Assembly (NCBI GenBank): GCA_963575745.1
Contig: CAUYUJ010016715.1
Location: 457,501-490,000 of the forward strand
Source: Prorocentrum cordatum
Lineage: Eukaryota; Sar; Dinophyceae; Prorocentrales; Prorocentraceae
Reading direction: 5' to 3'
Length of the DNA stretch: 32,500 nucleotides
Position 1 is the first letter of the stretch; each line of letters begins with the position of its first letter. Shown piece after piece: positions 1-9,640 of the stretch. Both the position numbers and the translations under genes were made by a program. The notes beneath the pieces are model-generated. The model was not told the DNA's origin. It worked only from the letters and a program-made list of their open reading frames with translations, and made no database searches.

Positions 1-76
1 CATCATCTGCATCATCATGATCGTCATCAATATCCTCATCATCATCAACATCATCATCATCCTCATCATTATCATT
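1..76. repeat. CAT/ATC trinucleotide microsatellite
   Basis: Imperfect CAT/CTC/CGT triplets run from the window edge, so the array probably continues to the left. No coding signal is visible. Confidence 0.9.
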
Positions 77-360
77 GCCGTCATTATCATCAGAATCGTC
101 CCCCTCCCCTCATCATCGTCCCTCCTTCCACTCATTATCATCGTCATCATCCCTCCCCTCCCGTCCCTCCTCCCTCCCCTCTAGCCCCTCCTGCTGCCGC
201 TGCTTCCCTTTCCGCTCCCCAGAAGACATAAAGAGAGCGAGGAAGATAGAGAGACAGAGACAGAGACAGAGACAGAGACAGAGACAGAGAGAGAGAGAGA
301 CGCACGCATGCACGCACGCACAAACGCACACACGCGCTCTGGCGGCCGCATGAAACGTAG
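77..360. repeat. Pyrimidine-rich tract followed by GAGACA hexamer repeat
   Basis: A CT-rich stretch (about 100-190) is followed by tandem GAGACA/GA units (about 247-300) and CGCACGCA-type repeats (300-335). The open frames here translate as low-complexity Ser, Leu or Arg-Gln runs, so I do not call a gene. Confidence 0.8.
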
Positions 361-429
361 ACTGAAAGAAAAAACGCGCCGCATTGAATAGCAATATCCC
401 TAATGAACCTTGGTGAACTGGACCTTGAG

Positions 430-560
430 GAAGACGCCCAAGACGGCCCCCCAGGCCCCCCAGACGGCCCCAGACGGCTGCAAAGGACCCCCCCAGACGG
501 CGAGTGGGACCCCAGAATGGCCCAAGAGGGCCCCCAGACGGGGGGGAATCGGGGGGAAGG
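430..560. repeat. CCCAAGAGG/CCCAGACGG-type degenerate repeat, copy 1
   Basis: Purine-rich decamers such as CCCAAGACGGCC, CCCCAGACGGCC and CCCAAGAGGGCC recur at close, irregular spacing. The same family fills 25230-25860 and occurs weakly at 1540-1760 and 29440-29530. Confidence 0.65.
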
Positions 561-613
561 GTTGGTTGGTTGGTGTGGGGGTGGGGGGCTGGGGGGCCAG
601 ACCCGGTGTCTTT

Positions 614-614
614 C

Positions 615-677
<63 letters not shown>

Positions 678-682
678 AACAA
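614..682. repeat. CAA trinucleotide microsatellite
   Basis: About 22 CAA units with one late interruption. The frames across it give poly-Gln, poly-Asn or poly-Thr, with no gene-like sequence around them. Confidence 0.95.
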
Positions 683-684
683 CT

Positions 685-1188
685 CTCCCGCTCGAGACAT
701 CCTTCCTTTTTTACTCAAGGCGGTGTTCCGCCTCGCCGCCGAAAACCGCCGTCCCGACAAAACCAGCGCTCCCGCCCGAGACTTCCTCCCGTTTTACGCT
801 GGACTGGCGCCCTATTATTTTTTTGCATTGGCGCCGCTCCCAGCAAGAACAACGCTCCCGCTGGACGCTTCCTCCCTTTTCCTCAGGACGGTGCTGTTCC
901 TCGCCGCCGACAGCCCCCGTCCCGATCAAACCACGGCTCCCGCTCGAGACTTCCTCCCTTCTTACTCAAGGCGGCGTTCCTCATCGCCGCCGGCCACCGC
1001 CGTCCCAACAAAACCAGCGTTCCCGCTCGAGACTTCGTTTTGTTTTACGCTGGGCTAGCGCCTCATTCTCTTCAACATTGGCGCCGCTCTCGGCAACAAC
1101 AGCGGCCCTGCTCGAGACTTCCTCCGTTTCTGTTCAGGGCCAGGTCCTTGCCTCGCCGCCGACAGCCCCCATCCCCACTTAGGCAATC
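685..1188. repeat. Higher-order tandem repeat: two copies of a three-monomer unit of about 252 bp
   Basis: Six monomers of 82-86 bp each begin with a form of CTCCCGCTCGAGACTTCCTC. They start at about 685, 769, 855, 937, 1020 and 1106. Monomers 1 and 4 share the CTCAAGGCGG...CCAGCG end. Monomers 2 and 5 share GTTTTACGCTGG...GGCGCCGCTC. Monomers 3 and 6 share CTCGCCGCCGACAGCCCCC. The order is therefore ABCABC. A degenerate seventh monomer of B type follows to about 1270. No conserved protein is apparent. Confidence 0.8.
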
Positions 1189-1269
1189 CTGTTACTCGAT
1201 ACTTCCTTGTGCTTTACCCTTGGCTGGGGCTCCACTGGCGGTCTCGCATCGGCGCAGCAAGGCGCGGGC

Positions 1270-2375
1270 ATGCGTTCTCGAGGCGGGATATGTTGAACTT
1301 CCTGAAAGACGGTGGTTGCAAGACCTGATTGGGCGGGAGATCTGGAAATGAGACAAACGGACCCCGATATAGAACAATAATTCCCCATGATGAGGATGGT
1401 TATCATGATGGTCGCATGCTTCGTGTGGAAACATCGCGCATGAGGGTAAAATGATTGTTGTTGTTGTTGCCGTCGCCTGCTCAATTTCGAGGTCGGTTCT
1501 TGCCTTGTCGCCGTTTCTGGACATATGGGGCCTGAGAATGATTCGAAGATCGCCCAAGAGAGCTTCAAGATGGAACGGTGAAGGCTTCAAGGCGGCCCCA
1601 AGAGCGCGCAATAGCGCCCCTATACGGCCGCAAGAGGCGATTTGCCAGCCTTAGCCCGGGCGACGCTAATTCAGGTTAGGACCCCCCCCCGTTTGCATCA
1701 ATGGCCTCTCCGATGGCCCTAAGAGGGCACCACGGCCACCAAAGCGGCATCAAAAAAGGGGCCAAGAAGAGAGCCCTCAACTCACCATTGTCTGGTTCTT
1801 CTTTCGGACGCCTCATGCCAGCGACTCTGACAGGACTTCAGATTGAAGACATGCCTCAAAACGTCCTAGCTTGTTTATGCGAGGTCAAATCGGAGAGGCG
1901 CCAATCAATGTGTGCCGTTCCGTCAGCCGCGACCGAAGACACGGCTGCCTCAGAAAGAGTGACTCGAAGAACAAGCAGGCGACGATCAGAAACGGGTCTT
2001 ACGCGAGATTGCATAGTGACCTTATGCCGCGGCTTTCGCGGGCCGCCACAGCGGCGAGCTGTATTGAAGACGAGGGCGCTAACGCGCGAGCTTGCGCGGG
2101 CAGCTTCCGCACGAATGTCGGTGAAGACGACCCCGTTGTTTTACGTCGCGCAGGTGAGAACGGTACAAGTACCGGAAACCTTCGCGATCAGCAGCAACCC
2201 CCACGACCGACGCAGACGCCGAACACGCGCCCGAGAGCGTGCCGCCATCCGAATGGCACATCATCGTCGTCTCTCGGAAACAAACATATTGCTTCCTCGT
2301 CTCATTGCGTTTGCCCCCCTCCCCCCTCGGTGGCAACTCGCGGGAGCCTCCCACCCTGTTGACTCTTGCTCATCG
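1270..2375. other. Gene-less stretch with weak repeats
   Basis: I see no convincing coding sequence. There is a short GTT run near 1453 and weak CCAAGAGNGC motifs at 1540-1760, related to the repeat at 25230-25860. The long open frames translate as Arg/Pro/Ser-rich sequence without recognisable domains. Confidence 0.5.
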
Positions 2376-2466
2376 GCGAGCGTCGACGCTAGTCGACGCT
2401 AATCAACGCTCAATCGACGGTCATTGACGCTAGTCGACGCTACTCGGCGCTATCTCACGACGCTAG
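2376..2466. repeat. Decamer tandem repeat, GTCGACGCTA type
   Basis: About nine degenerate copies of a 10-11-bp unit (GTCGACGCTA, ATCAACGCTC, CTCGGCGCTA and similar) stand head to tail. Confidence 0.85.
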
Positions 2467-3152
2467 CCGACGCTACAGACGGAATTGCGACGGCACACCA
2501 AGCTCCCATGATTTGCTACCGAATCCCCCCGTCGGCGGCCGTCCTCCTCTTTGCTTCTCCGTTTGGGTGTCCAAATCACAATTCCGATGCCCGGTCTCCC
2601 GCTCCGACCACGATGACATCCGCCAGCGCTGAGCGACTAAAAGCTTCCCGGAAATACGACGATCTGATTTGTATTCAGTCCTCGGCGGGGCGTAAGGGTG
2701 TGGTTGGGGCAGAAAGAAAAAACGCCCCAAACGGCCCCTGGAAGAAGAAAGCATGACCATCCAACTGGGCTCGTTCCCTGACCCCACCTTGGGACAAGCC
2801 CCGTCTACGAACCTTCGAGATCTGCGGCCCCAGAGCCTCCTACCCCTTCCCATGGGGGTAGTTCTCCGCCACGGATCCGTCTTCGATGGCCCATGCAGGG
2901 TCTAAATGCAGCGGGCCCCTCAGGCCGAAGCCAGGGAGCAACGCCCAGACTGGAAGCATTGTGCCGTCGGAGACGTGGGCTCATTGCAAGCACCTTGTGG
3001 GCGTCAAAACGGACTTCAGCGCCAGGCTCGCAGCGTTCGATCTTGGGTGAACCCAGGAGAAGGGGGAAAAAAACGACGTCGGCGCAGAGGCCTGCACAGC
3101 AGCCAGGATGGGGCACAGGATGAGAAAGGCCAGCGACCACAGGAACGGCCTT
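2467..3152. other. Gene-less GC-rich stretch
   Basis: Nothing recognisable on either strand. Open frames overlap in all directions, as expected by chance for GC-rich DNA. Confidence 0.4.
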
Positions 3153-3415
3153 GGGGCTCGAATCCTGTGTGCTTCACACAGGTGGATTCCTATCGATTGC
3201 CTTTTCCTGGGGCTCGAGCCTTGGGTGTGTTGCGTATGTTCCTGTCGATTGCCCCTTTCCTGTTACGCGTGCTGCGCCTGTTCCCATATGTTGTCCCTTT
3301 CTTTGGGCTCGAGTCCTACGTGCTGTGCGCATGTTTCTACCGATGGTTCCTTTTCTGGGGCTCGAATCCGATGTGTTTTGCATGAGCTCCTGTGGGTTGC
3401 CCCTGTTTGGGGACC
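3153..3415. repeat. Tandem repeat of about 53-56 bp
   Basis: The anchor TGGGGCTCGA recurs at about 3153, 3209, 3304 and 3357. Between the anchors lies a variable segment containing CCTATCGATTGCCTTTTCCT or a variant. One copy near 3261 has diverged and lost the anchor. Confidence 0.75.
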
Positions 3416-4390
3416 GCCGAGGCCCCCCGCGACCCGACCCGACCGGCGGGGCGCGGGCCCTCGAGCCCTCGCGTCCATCCTCGACAGGGGTGCGCGCGAA
3501 TAGCCCCCTCGGGGCAGGCATCCCAGAGCCCCCTCTGCTGTCCTGAGCGGCTTCGTACTGCGTCGGGGAGTCAGGGGCTAGGGCAGAAAAGCCGCCTCCG
3601 AGCGGTGTGGCCCCCGCCCGGGAGCGGCGAGCATAGCCGAGCACCCGCGCCCTCGCGGTCTGGATGTCTTGTGCGCGACCCCGCCGATGTGCGGTCGCGC
3701 GGGTGCGTTCCGCTCGGGCCGTCCGCAACACAGCGCCCTCGTATCCGCTGGAATCGCGGTCCAGGAGCCCAGCCGGCGAGATCGCGGATTCGGATATGCC
3801 TGTCGCCCGCGAACATCCCCTACAGTCGGACCCAAGACAAAAGAGCATCGTTCAAGAATCTGACACCCTCCGCTGGCCAAACTGAAGAGCATTCGAGGAT
3901 ACCTTCCACCAGGATGCACGCACCCTTCCTAAATCCACCTCGATCTTATGCCTCAGGCCGGAAATCTGTTTGTCGCCACGAACATCCCCCACCTCCAGCT
4001 CGCGAAGGCATCGCAGGCCCCTCGCTGGAGGTGCCGCCCCCCCCCACCCTAGTGGTGGCGCCGCTTCCCTGAGATCCAACGGACCGAAAAACATGATCGA
4101 CCCACGAACCCGGAAAGGAATAGAGAAATGTACGGCATGGCAACGTTTCAAAGACACTTGATTGGGCGACGGGCAAATGCAATGCTGAATGTATCGATCT
4201 GGAAGTACTGTGCCGAGGGATGTGCTGTGCTACGCCGTGCTGAACTGCGATGCTCCATGCCGTGATTGTGCTCTACATAGCGTTGTGGATCGAGTCCTCC
4301 CTGGCATCCGAGTCCTGACCGAACTGACCTGGATCTTAAGCTCGAGCTGCCTGAGCAGATGGTAGCTGCCCTAGAACCTATCGACAGAGG
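3416..4390. other. Gene-less stretch with a degenerate duplicated segment
   Basis: A segment near 3795-3825 (TGTCGCCCGCGAACATCCCC) resembles one near 3968-3990 (TGTCGCCACGAACATCCCCC). No protein-coding gene can be supported. Confidence 0.4.
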
Positions 4391-4392
4391 GG

Positions 4393-4592
4393 ACATGCCA
4401 GGAGGACGCGCCGCGGAACGTCCAAAGGGACGCTCCAGGCGACGTGCCAGGGGACGTGCCATGGGCACGCACCGCGGGACGTGCCAAGGGGACGCGCTAC
4501 GGAACGTGCCAATGGACGTGCACCGCGCGACGTGCCAGGGGGACTCGCCACGGGACGCTCCGCGGAACGTGCCAGGCAACATGCCAGGCTGC
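4393..4592. repeat. Minisatellite of about 20 bp, GGGACGTGCCA type
   Basis: Degenerate units built on (G/A)ACGTGCCA(A/G)GGGGAC recur about ten times. Some copies carry ACGCTCC or ATGCCAG variants. Confidence 0.8.
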
Positions 4593-4641
4593 AACGCTAA
4601 GGGTATCGATGTTGATGTACCGTGCCGAGGGCTGTGCTGTG

Positions 4642-4995
4642 CCTGGGCGACCTGGACACGTGAAAACACGCGCTTCGCTCAAGACGTTCTCAGCACATCC
4701 TCATGCTAGACATCCGCCTGGGCAACCTGGACACGTGCAAACAAGCGTCTCGATCGAGATTTCCTCGACACATCCTCATGCTAGACATCCGCCTGGGCGA
4801 CCTGGACACGTGAAAACAAGCCTCTGGTTCGAGAGATCCTCAACAAATCCTGATGCTAGACATCTGTCTGGGCAACCTGGAGGCGTGAAACCAAGCGTCT
4901 CGCTCGAGCCATCCTCAAGACCTGGGCACGTGAAAACAAGCAGTTCACTTGAGAGATCCTCTGAATTCAGGTCCCCAGGAGAGGACAATCTATAA
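4642..4995. repeat. 75-bp tandem repeat
   Basis: Copies begin CCTGGGCGACCTGGACACGT at 4642, 4717, 4792 and 4867, exactly 75 bp apart. A shortened copy starts at 4921. Each holds AAACAAGCGTCTCGCTCGAG and a CATCCTCATGCTAGACATC end. The core AAGCGTTTCGCTCGAGACAT recurs twice more to about 5065. The open frame across it only reads through the repeat and is not called. Confidence 0.9.
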
Positions 4996-5082
4996 CACAA
5001 AACAAGCGTTTCGCTCGAGACATCCTCAAGAAATTTTGAAAACCAGCGTTTCGCTAGGGACATCCTCTAATGTTAATTCGCT

Positions 5083-5134
5083 GGCCCACCTCGATCCCGA
5101 TATTTATCGCAAAAGAAATTCGCCGGCCCACCTC
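5083..5134. repeat. Direct repeat AATTCG(C/T)TGGCCCACCTC-like, sharing a 16-mer with the end of the LINE insert
   Basis: AATTCGCTGGCCCACCTC (5083-5100) is repeated 34 bp later as AATTCGCCGGCCCACCTC (5117-5134). GAAATTCGCCGGCCCA at 5115-5130 is identical to 25011-25026, the left edge of the insertion in the LINE. Confidence 0.6.
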
Positions 5135-5756
5135 AAGTCAAACCAGGGGGGAAACAAACTAAAAGAGAACCCTGGGCTTAAGCCCTCTCTGGGAAAATGT
5201 TGGAGCACTAGGGAAAATCACGACCCAAGCCCTAGGACCCCGCGCGTTTGTCGAGTATCTGTGAGAGTCCCTGGGCCCGAAGACTGACGAAAGCGCCCGG
5301 CGCACTTTTTTTTTGGGGGGAGCGGACAACGATAGCATACATACAGAACTCGCATCGCTCACCGTGCTGGCACTTGTCGCGTTCGTCGCAGAGCTGTCCT
5401 GCGAACGTGGCGAAAACTCCGGCCAAGGATTCGGGCCACGCCAAGATTTCGTTGTTGCCCGCTGTCGGCGCCGGCTGGAGCGGACAAATCCCCCCCCCTG
5501 GACAGACAGACGCAAGCAAAAGGACCTATACCTGCGACAATGATTGCCCGTGCGAGCGGTCAAGGAGGAGAGATGAGGCCACGAATCGGGGAGCTGAGCC
5601 ACGTCCCTGAAAACTGGCCATGGCCCCAGATTCGGGCAGGAGCAGAGAAAGTCAATGATACGAATTCCCTTGGAATCGTATCGGCCCCGCGGCTGCACAG
5701 CAGCTGTGTTACACCCCATACAGGGTGGCCCAAGTAAGGTCTTTTAGTCAAAAAAT
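5135..5756. other. Gene-less stretch upstream of the minisatellite
   Basis: I see nothing I can name here. Frames on both strands are open over 100-180 codons, but their content looks random. Confidence 0.4.
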
Positions 5757-6285
5757 TCCCGGTCCCCTGTTCCTGGTTCCCAGTTCCTGGTTCCCGGTTC
5801 CCGGTTCCCGGGTCCCGGTTCCCGGGTCCCGCGGGTCCCGGCTCCCGGCTCCAGGTTTCTGGTTCCCGGCTCCCGGCTCCTGGCTCCAGGCTCCCGGTTC
5901 CCAATTCCCATGCATGTCCCGGTACCTGGTTCCCGGTTCCCGATTTCCGGGTCTTGTTTCCTACGACCCGGGTCCCGGGTCCCAGGTCCCGGTTCTCATG
6001 TCCCAATTCACAGCTCCTGGGTCCCAGTTCGCGGTTTCCGGGTTCCCGCAGGTTCTTGGTTCCCGGCTCCCAGTTCCACGTTCTTGATTCCCCGTTCTCG
6101 GTTCCCGGCTCCCCGTTGCAGCTCCGGGTTCCCGGTTCCCTGTTCTCGGTTCCCAGTTATATGTTCCGGGCTCCCAGGAGCCTGGGAACCCGGAACTGGG
6201 AACCAGCCGTTTCCCAGTTCCTGGCTCCCGGTTCCCAGTTCTGGGGTTCCCGCGGTTCCTGGTTCCGAGTTCTCGCGGTTCTCTC
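5757..6285 (+). repeat. GGTTCCCGG/GGCTCCCGG minisatellite, left array, main block
   Basis: Degenerate 7-16-bp units of GGTTCCCGG, GGTTCCCAGTTCCTGG and GGCTCCCGG stand head to tail, pyrimidine-rich on the plus strand. The same family reappears at 7345-7439 and 21655-21868 in the same orientation. Confidence 0.95.
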
Positions 6286-7124
6286 TCTCTCTCTCTCTTT
6301 CTCTTTCTCTTTCCTCTCTCTCTATGTCTCTCTCGTCTTTCTCCCTCTCTCAATCAGTTTGTGATGTTGTTGTTCCTTCCTTATCTCTGTCCATATGTTT
6401 GAATATATCTAGATGTATATATATACACATTTATATAGATATCCAAGTACACGTGGACATAACACACCTATATAATATACCTGTGAATGTACGGGCCGCA
6501 CCCCTTCTCTTATCCTCACTCTCTATGTCTCTCTCTCCTTCTCTCTTGCACTCCCTCCCCTCTCTCTATATATAGTCTTACCTGTGTATTTCGAAAGGGC
6601 CGTGTTGGTGCGCCTTTCTGTGAGAAGACGCACATGTGCATAGTTATGGTTACACATGTCTGTGTACCTAGATATGTATACATGTACATACTCGCATCGG
6701 TTATGTGTAAACATACATAAATATGTGTATCGGTCTCTTTCGGTTTCTCTCACATGTACACTTACTCATTAACTATCAGCACTTACGCGTGAGTGCTGCC
6801 TCCCTCTCTCTCTGTATCTTTTTACACGGTACCATATGTGTACGTTTTCGTGTAATCGTATATTTATACACAGTATTATACGACTGGTTATGCATACAAA
6901 TACACTGAGGTGAGCCTGATACGGTACACATACACATGTACTTGCATAGCTCTGTATTTATCTCTACCTCTCCTTCTCTCTTCCTTTGTACCTCCCTCCC
7001 CCTTTTCCAACGACATACACATACATATGTACCTTCATACATAAACATAGTGAGTACGTACTGATATTACTGAGGACAGACTCAGATAGCACTCTCTCTC
7101 TCTGCCTCCCTGCCTCCCTCTCTT

Positions 7125-7160
<36 letters not shown>

Positions 7161-7344
7161 CACATCTGAATGTATATATGTTTGGTGTACCTCTCTTGGC
7201 ATACATCTATATACAGACATACACGTATACAAAACATGCAAATTGTGTATATATATATATATATATATGTACAATATGTGTGTATGTATGTATGTATGTA
7301 TGTATGTATGTATATATATATATATATAATGTGTCATACTCTTT
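6286..7344. repeat. AT-rich block of mixed microsatellites
   Basis: (CT)n occurs at 6277-6330 and 7100-7157, (TA)n at 7246-7268 and 7312-7328, and (GTAT)n at 7278-7313. Loosely periodic TATACACATGTA-like sequence fills the gaps. Base composition is clearly lower in GC than the rest of the window. No gene. Confidence 0.85.
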
Positions 7345-7439
7345 CGTTCCCCCTGTCTCCAATTCCCACATTCCCGAACGCGTGTCCCAGGTCCTGCGTG
7401 CCCAACTCCCGGTTCCCACTTCCAGGTCCCAGGTTCCCA
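7345..7439 (+). repeat. GGTTCCCGG minisatellite, left array, part next to the element
   Basis: CCCAGGTCC, CCCGGTTCCCACTTCCAGG and similar units end abruptly in GGTTCCCA at 7439, where the terminal inverted repeat of the 14.2-kb element begins. Confidence 0.85.
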
Positions 7440-7739
7440 CTTTGATCGTCGGGTGGCTGTAAGTGCGGTAAGAGCGTTCATCTTACATAATCTTAGTTAA
7501 GCCATAGAACGTACACTTGTTGATCGCGCATCTCATGTGTGCATATGCAATACTTATGGTGTTTGTAAGTGTAGATGTAAGTAATATACTAAGTTAGATA
7601 TCTCTGCTAAGTCGATGGGGCTGAACATATTCGTGTTTTTGCTAATCATTTGCGTATTTTTTATTCTTAACTTTTTTGAAATCCATTGAATTTCCGTTGT
7701 TGTTGTTGTTCAGTTGTTCAGGACCGAGGCGCCGCAGGT
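7440..7739 (+). repeat. Left terminal inverted repeat region
   Basis: Three blocks are conserved with the right end: the outer 39-mer (7440-7478), the middle block GCTAAGTCGATGGGGCTG (7606-7623) and the inner block (7711-7739) containing TTCAGGAC and GGCGCCGCAGGT. The sequence between the blocks has diverged. Confidence 0.85.
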
Positions 7740-7860
7740 ACTTGCTGTACCTCGCGGCCGCGGCGCTGCGGGCTGCGCGCATGCCCGCGGGGAGGGGGGA
7801 GGGAAGGAGGAAAATGTTTATCCATGTGTCTTCGGCCCTCCCTTATCCCCCCTTTCCTTA

Positions 7861-8205
7861 GGCGGCGCACCGCCTTCTCCTCCGTCGCCTCGTCCTCCGT
7901 CGGCGGTAATCCGCCTTCTCCCCCCCCCATGGCGGCAATCCGCCTTCTCCCCCTCCGTGGCGGCAAACCGCCCTTCTGGCGGCAAACCGCTTTCTCCTCC
8001 TTTGGCGGCAAACCGCCTACCCCTTCTGGCGGCAAACCGCCTTCTCCTCCTCTGGCGGCAAACCGCCTACCCCTTCTGGGGGCAAACCGCCTACTCCTCC
8101 TCTGGCGGCAAACCGCCTTCTCCTCCTCGTGGCGGGAAACCGCTTCTTCCCAACCGCCCTATCGGCGGCTTGCTTTGCCGCCTCCTTCCACCCCCTCGGC
8201 GGCAA
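7861..8205 (+). repeat. Hairpin array GGCGG-N4-CCGCC, about a dozen copies, upstream of gene 1
   Basis: GGCGGCAAACCGCC and variants (loops CGCA, TAAT, CAAT, CAAA, CAAG) recur every 20-30 bp, separated by CTTCTCCTCCT-like pyrimidine spacers. Each can fold into a 5-bp GC stem. The array stands between the left terminus and the first gene. Possible roles are transposase-binding subterminal repeats, RNA hairpins in a leader, or a promoter element; the sequence alone cannot decide. Confidence 0.9.
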
Positions 8206-8351
8206 GCCGCCCACCCCTTTCCCCCCTCCCCTCCCTGGCCTCTCCTTGACCCACCCTCCCCCATAGCTCTCTTCTTCCCCCCCGCGCACCCTTCGGCACC
8301 CCCTCCCCCGCCCCCCCTTCGACACCCTCTCCCCCCTGCGCCCCCCCTCAC

Positions 8352-8480
8352 CCAGGAGGAGGAGGAGGAGGAGGGAGAGGAGGAAGAGGAGAAGGAGGAG
8401 GAGGAGGAGGGGGAGGAGGGGGAGGAGGGGGAGGAGGAGGAGGAGGAGGAGGAGGGGGAGGAGGAGGAGGAGCAGGAAGA
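8352..8480 (+). repeat. GGA/GAG microsatellite upstream of gene 1
   Basis: About 40 GAG/GGA triplets with a few AGA and GCA interruptions. It translates as poly-Glu in one frame. I treat it as non-coding because gene 1 starts downstream at 8619. Confidence 0.85.
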
Positions 8481-8618
8481 GCAGGAGTAGGATATGTCCG
8501 TCGCACGCGCGTTGGCTCGATCCGTTTTTGGCGAGCCCTCCTCCGAGGGCTTCGGGCGGCGTGCGCGCGCGGGGAGTCGCGCACTCCGCTCGGCGCGCGG
8601 TCGCGCCGCATCGCTGCC

Positions 8619-9560
8619 ATGGAGGGCATCCTTCGAGGCCGCCTGGAGGAGGCGCGGGCGGCGTTCGTAGCGCGCGGCAGTGCGACGGAGCACCTTCCTG
8701 CCTGCATCCAGGCGGCGACGTCCCAGCGCTGGTCGCAGCTCCAGAGTGCGCAGTTTGCTGCTTTGGGCGGCGGCGTGGGGTGGGCGCAGTCCGAGCTGGG
8801 AGACTTCTTGCAGGCTCTGTCGTCGGGCAGCCTGCAGGGGAGGAAGCTCCAGAACTACGAGGGGTTCATTGAATTTCTGACGCCTCAGTTGTGGGAGTTC
8901 GTGCTCTCGCCGCATTCGGGCTTCACTGCCAAGATGGCGGCGTTCTCAGAGCACCTCGGGGCGCTTGGCCTGAGGCATCCGAGCTGCCCGACGGCCGCCA
9001 ATATGGCAGCATTCTTGTTGCTGGTGTGCAAGCAGACAGGCGTGGAGACGGGCGAGATCACGAGGGAGCTGTTGCAGTCATATCTGGCCACAGTGAAATC
9101 CTCGTTCAAGAATCTCGTGGCGACGATGCCGCCGCCCAGGGATGGCATCCAGGCTCTCCCCATCACGCCTGGGAGGCTCCAGTCTCAGTACCCCATCACG
9201 TACGTCGACGCCTTCCCGCCAGGTGTTGGAGCGACGGCGCCGCAGATAAATCCCGTCGAGATGGTGACGATTGCGAAGCTGATTAATCTCCGTGCAGGGA
9301 AGAAGAGCGGCCACCTCGCGCTGCCCGCGCCTGCGCCCGCCCGCGGCGGGCTGCAGCCATCCCACGGCCCAGGCGGCGGCTCTCCTCAGCAGCACCTCCC
9401 CATCGCGGCGGCCGATTCGTTCTCTGGGCGCTGGCCGACGGCTCCACGGGGAATAACAGAACGCATTCCCCCGCGGGACACCTGGTATTGGGTCGAGGGG
9501 TGGGTTCCTGGATCGGCGCGGGGTACGTTTCTGGATGCCTGGATGGAGGGCGTGTTGTGA
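8619..9560 (+). CDS. Gene 1, exon 1: unrecognised protein, N-terminal part (3' boundary uncertain)
   Basis: The frame opens at an ATG in the context CTGCCATGG and runs through clearly protein-like sequence of about 270 residues. It is helical at the N-terminus (LRGRLEEARAAFVARGSA), followed by a compact region with LQNYEGFIEFLTPQLWEFVL, a motif around GLRHPSCPTAANMAAFLLLV, and LPITPGRLQSQYPITYVDAF. I do not recognise a named domain; it looks like a dinoflagellate-restricted family. Coding quality falls off after about 9440, so the exon probably ends between 9440 and 9560. An intron with a 50-bp palindrome and one GGCGG hairpin follows, and the protein resumes at 9641. Confidence 0.75.
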   Translation: MEGILRGRLEEARAAFVARGSATEHLPACIQAATSQRWSQLQSAQFAALGGGVGWAQSELGDFLQALSSGSLQGRKLQNYEGFIEFLTPQLWEFVLSPHSGFTAKMAAFSEHLGALGLRHPSCPTAANMAAFLLLVCKQTGVETGEITRELLQSYLATVKSSFKNLVATMPPPRDGIQALPITPGRLQSQYPITYVDAFPPGVGATAPQINPVEMVTIAKLINLRAGKKSGHLALPAPAPARGGLQPSHGPGGGSPQQHLPIAAADSFSGRWPTAPRGITERIPPRDTWYWVEGWVPGSARGTFLDAWMEGVL

Positions 9561-9610
9561 AATATTCCCCCCCCCCATCCCCCTAGGGGGATGGGGGGGG
9601 GGGGAATATT
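9561..9610. repeat. Near-perfect 50-bp palindrome in gene 1, probable intron
   Basis: AATATT, ten C, AT, CCCCC, TA, GGGGG, AT, twelve G, AATATT. The only asymmetry is the length of the C and G runs. It is followed at 9618-9631 by GGCGGTGATCCGCC and at 9640 by a TTTCAG acceptor. Confidence 0.9.
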
Positions 9611-9640
9611 TTCGTTCGGCGGTGATCCGCCTGATTTCAG

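Noticed and set aside
113-760. 215-codon minus-strand frame
   Set aside because: It is built from the translations of the CAA, GAGACA and CT repeats and has no domain.
1701-2402. 233-codon plus-strand frame
   Set aside because: Arg/Ser-rich, no recognisable motif, and overlapped by equally open frames in other phases.
7861-8205. Regularly spaced palindromic repeats resembling a CRISPR array
   Set aside because: Spacers are near-identical pyrimidine tracts rather than unique, units are too short, the context is eukaryotic, and the same hairpins are scattered between genes elsewhere in the element.
8495-8520. Possible spliced-leader relic upstream of gene 1 (TCCGTCGCAC...TTGGCTCGA)
   Set aside because: Only the two ends match and a 2-base gap is needed; chance is likely. 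Gene 1 also contains introns.
8091-8915. Minus-strand frame across the GGA repeat and the start of gene 1
   Set aside because: Poly-Ser from the microsatellite plus the antisense of gene 1; the plus-strand protein is far more plausible.
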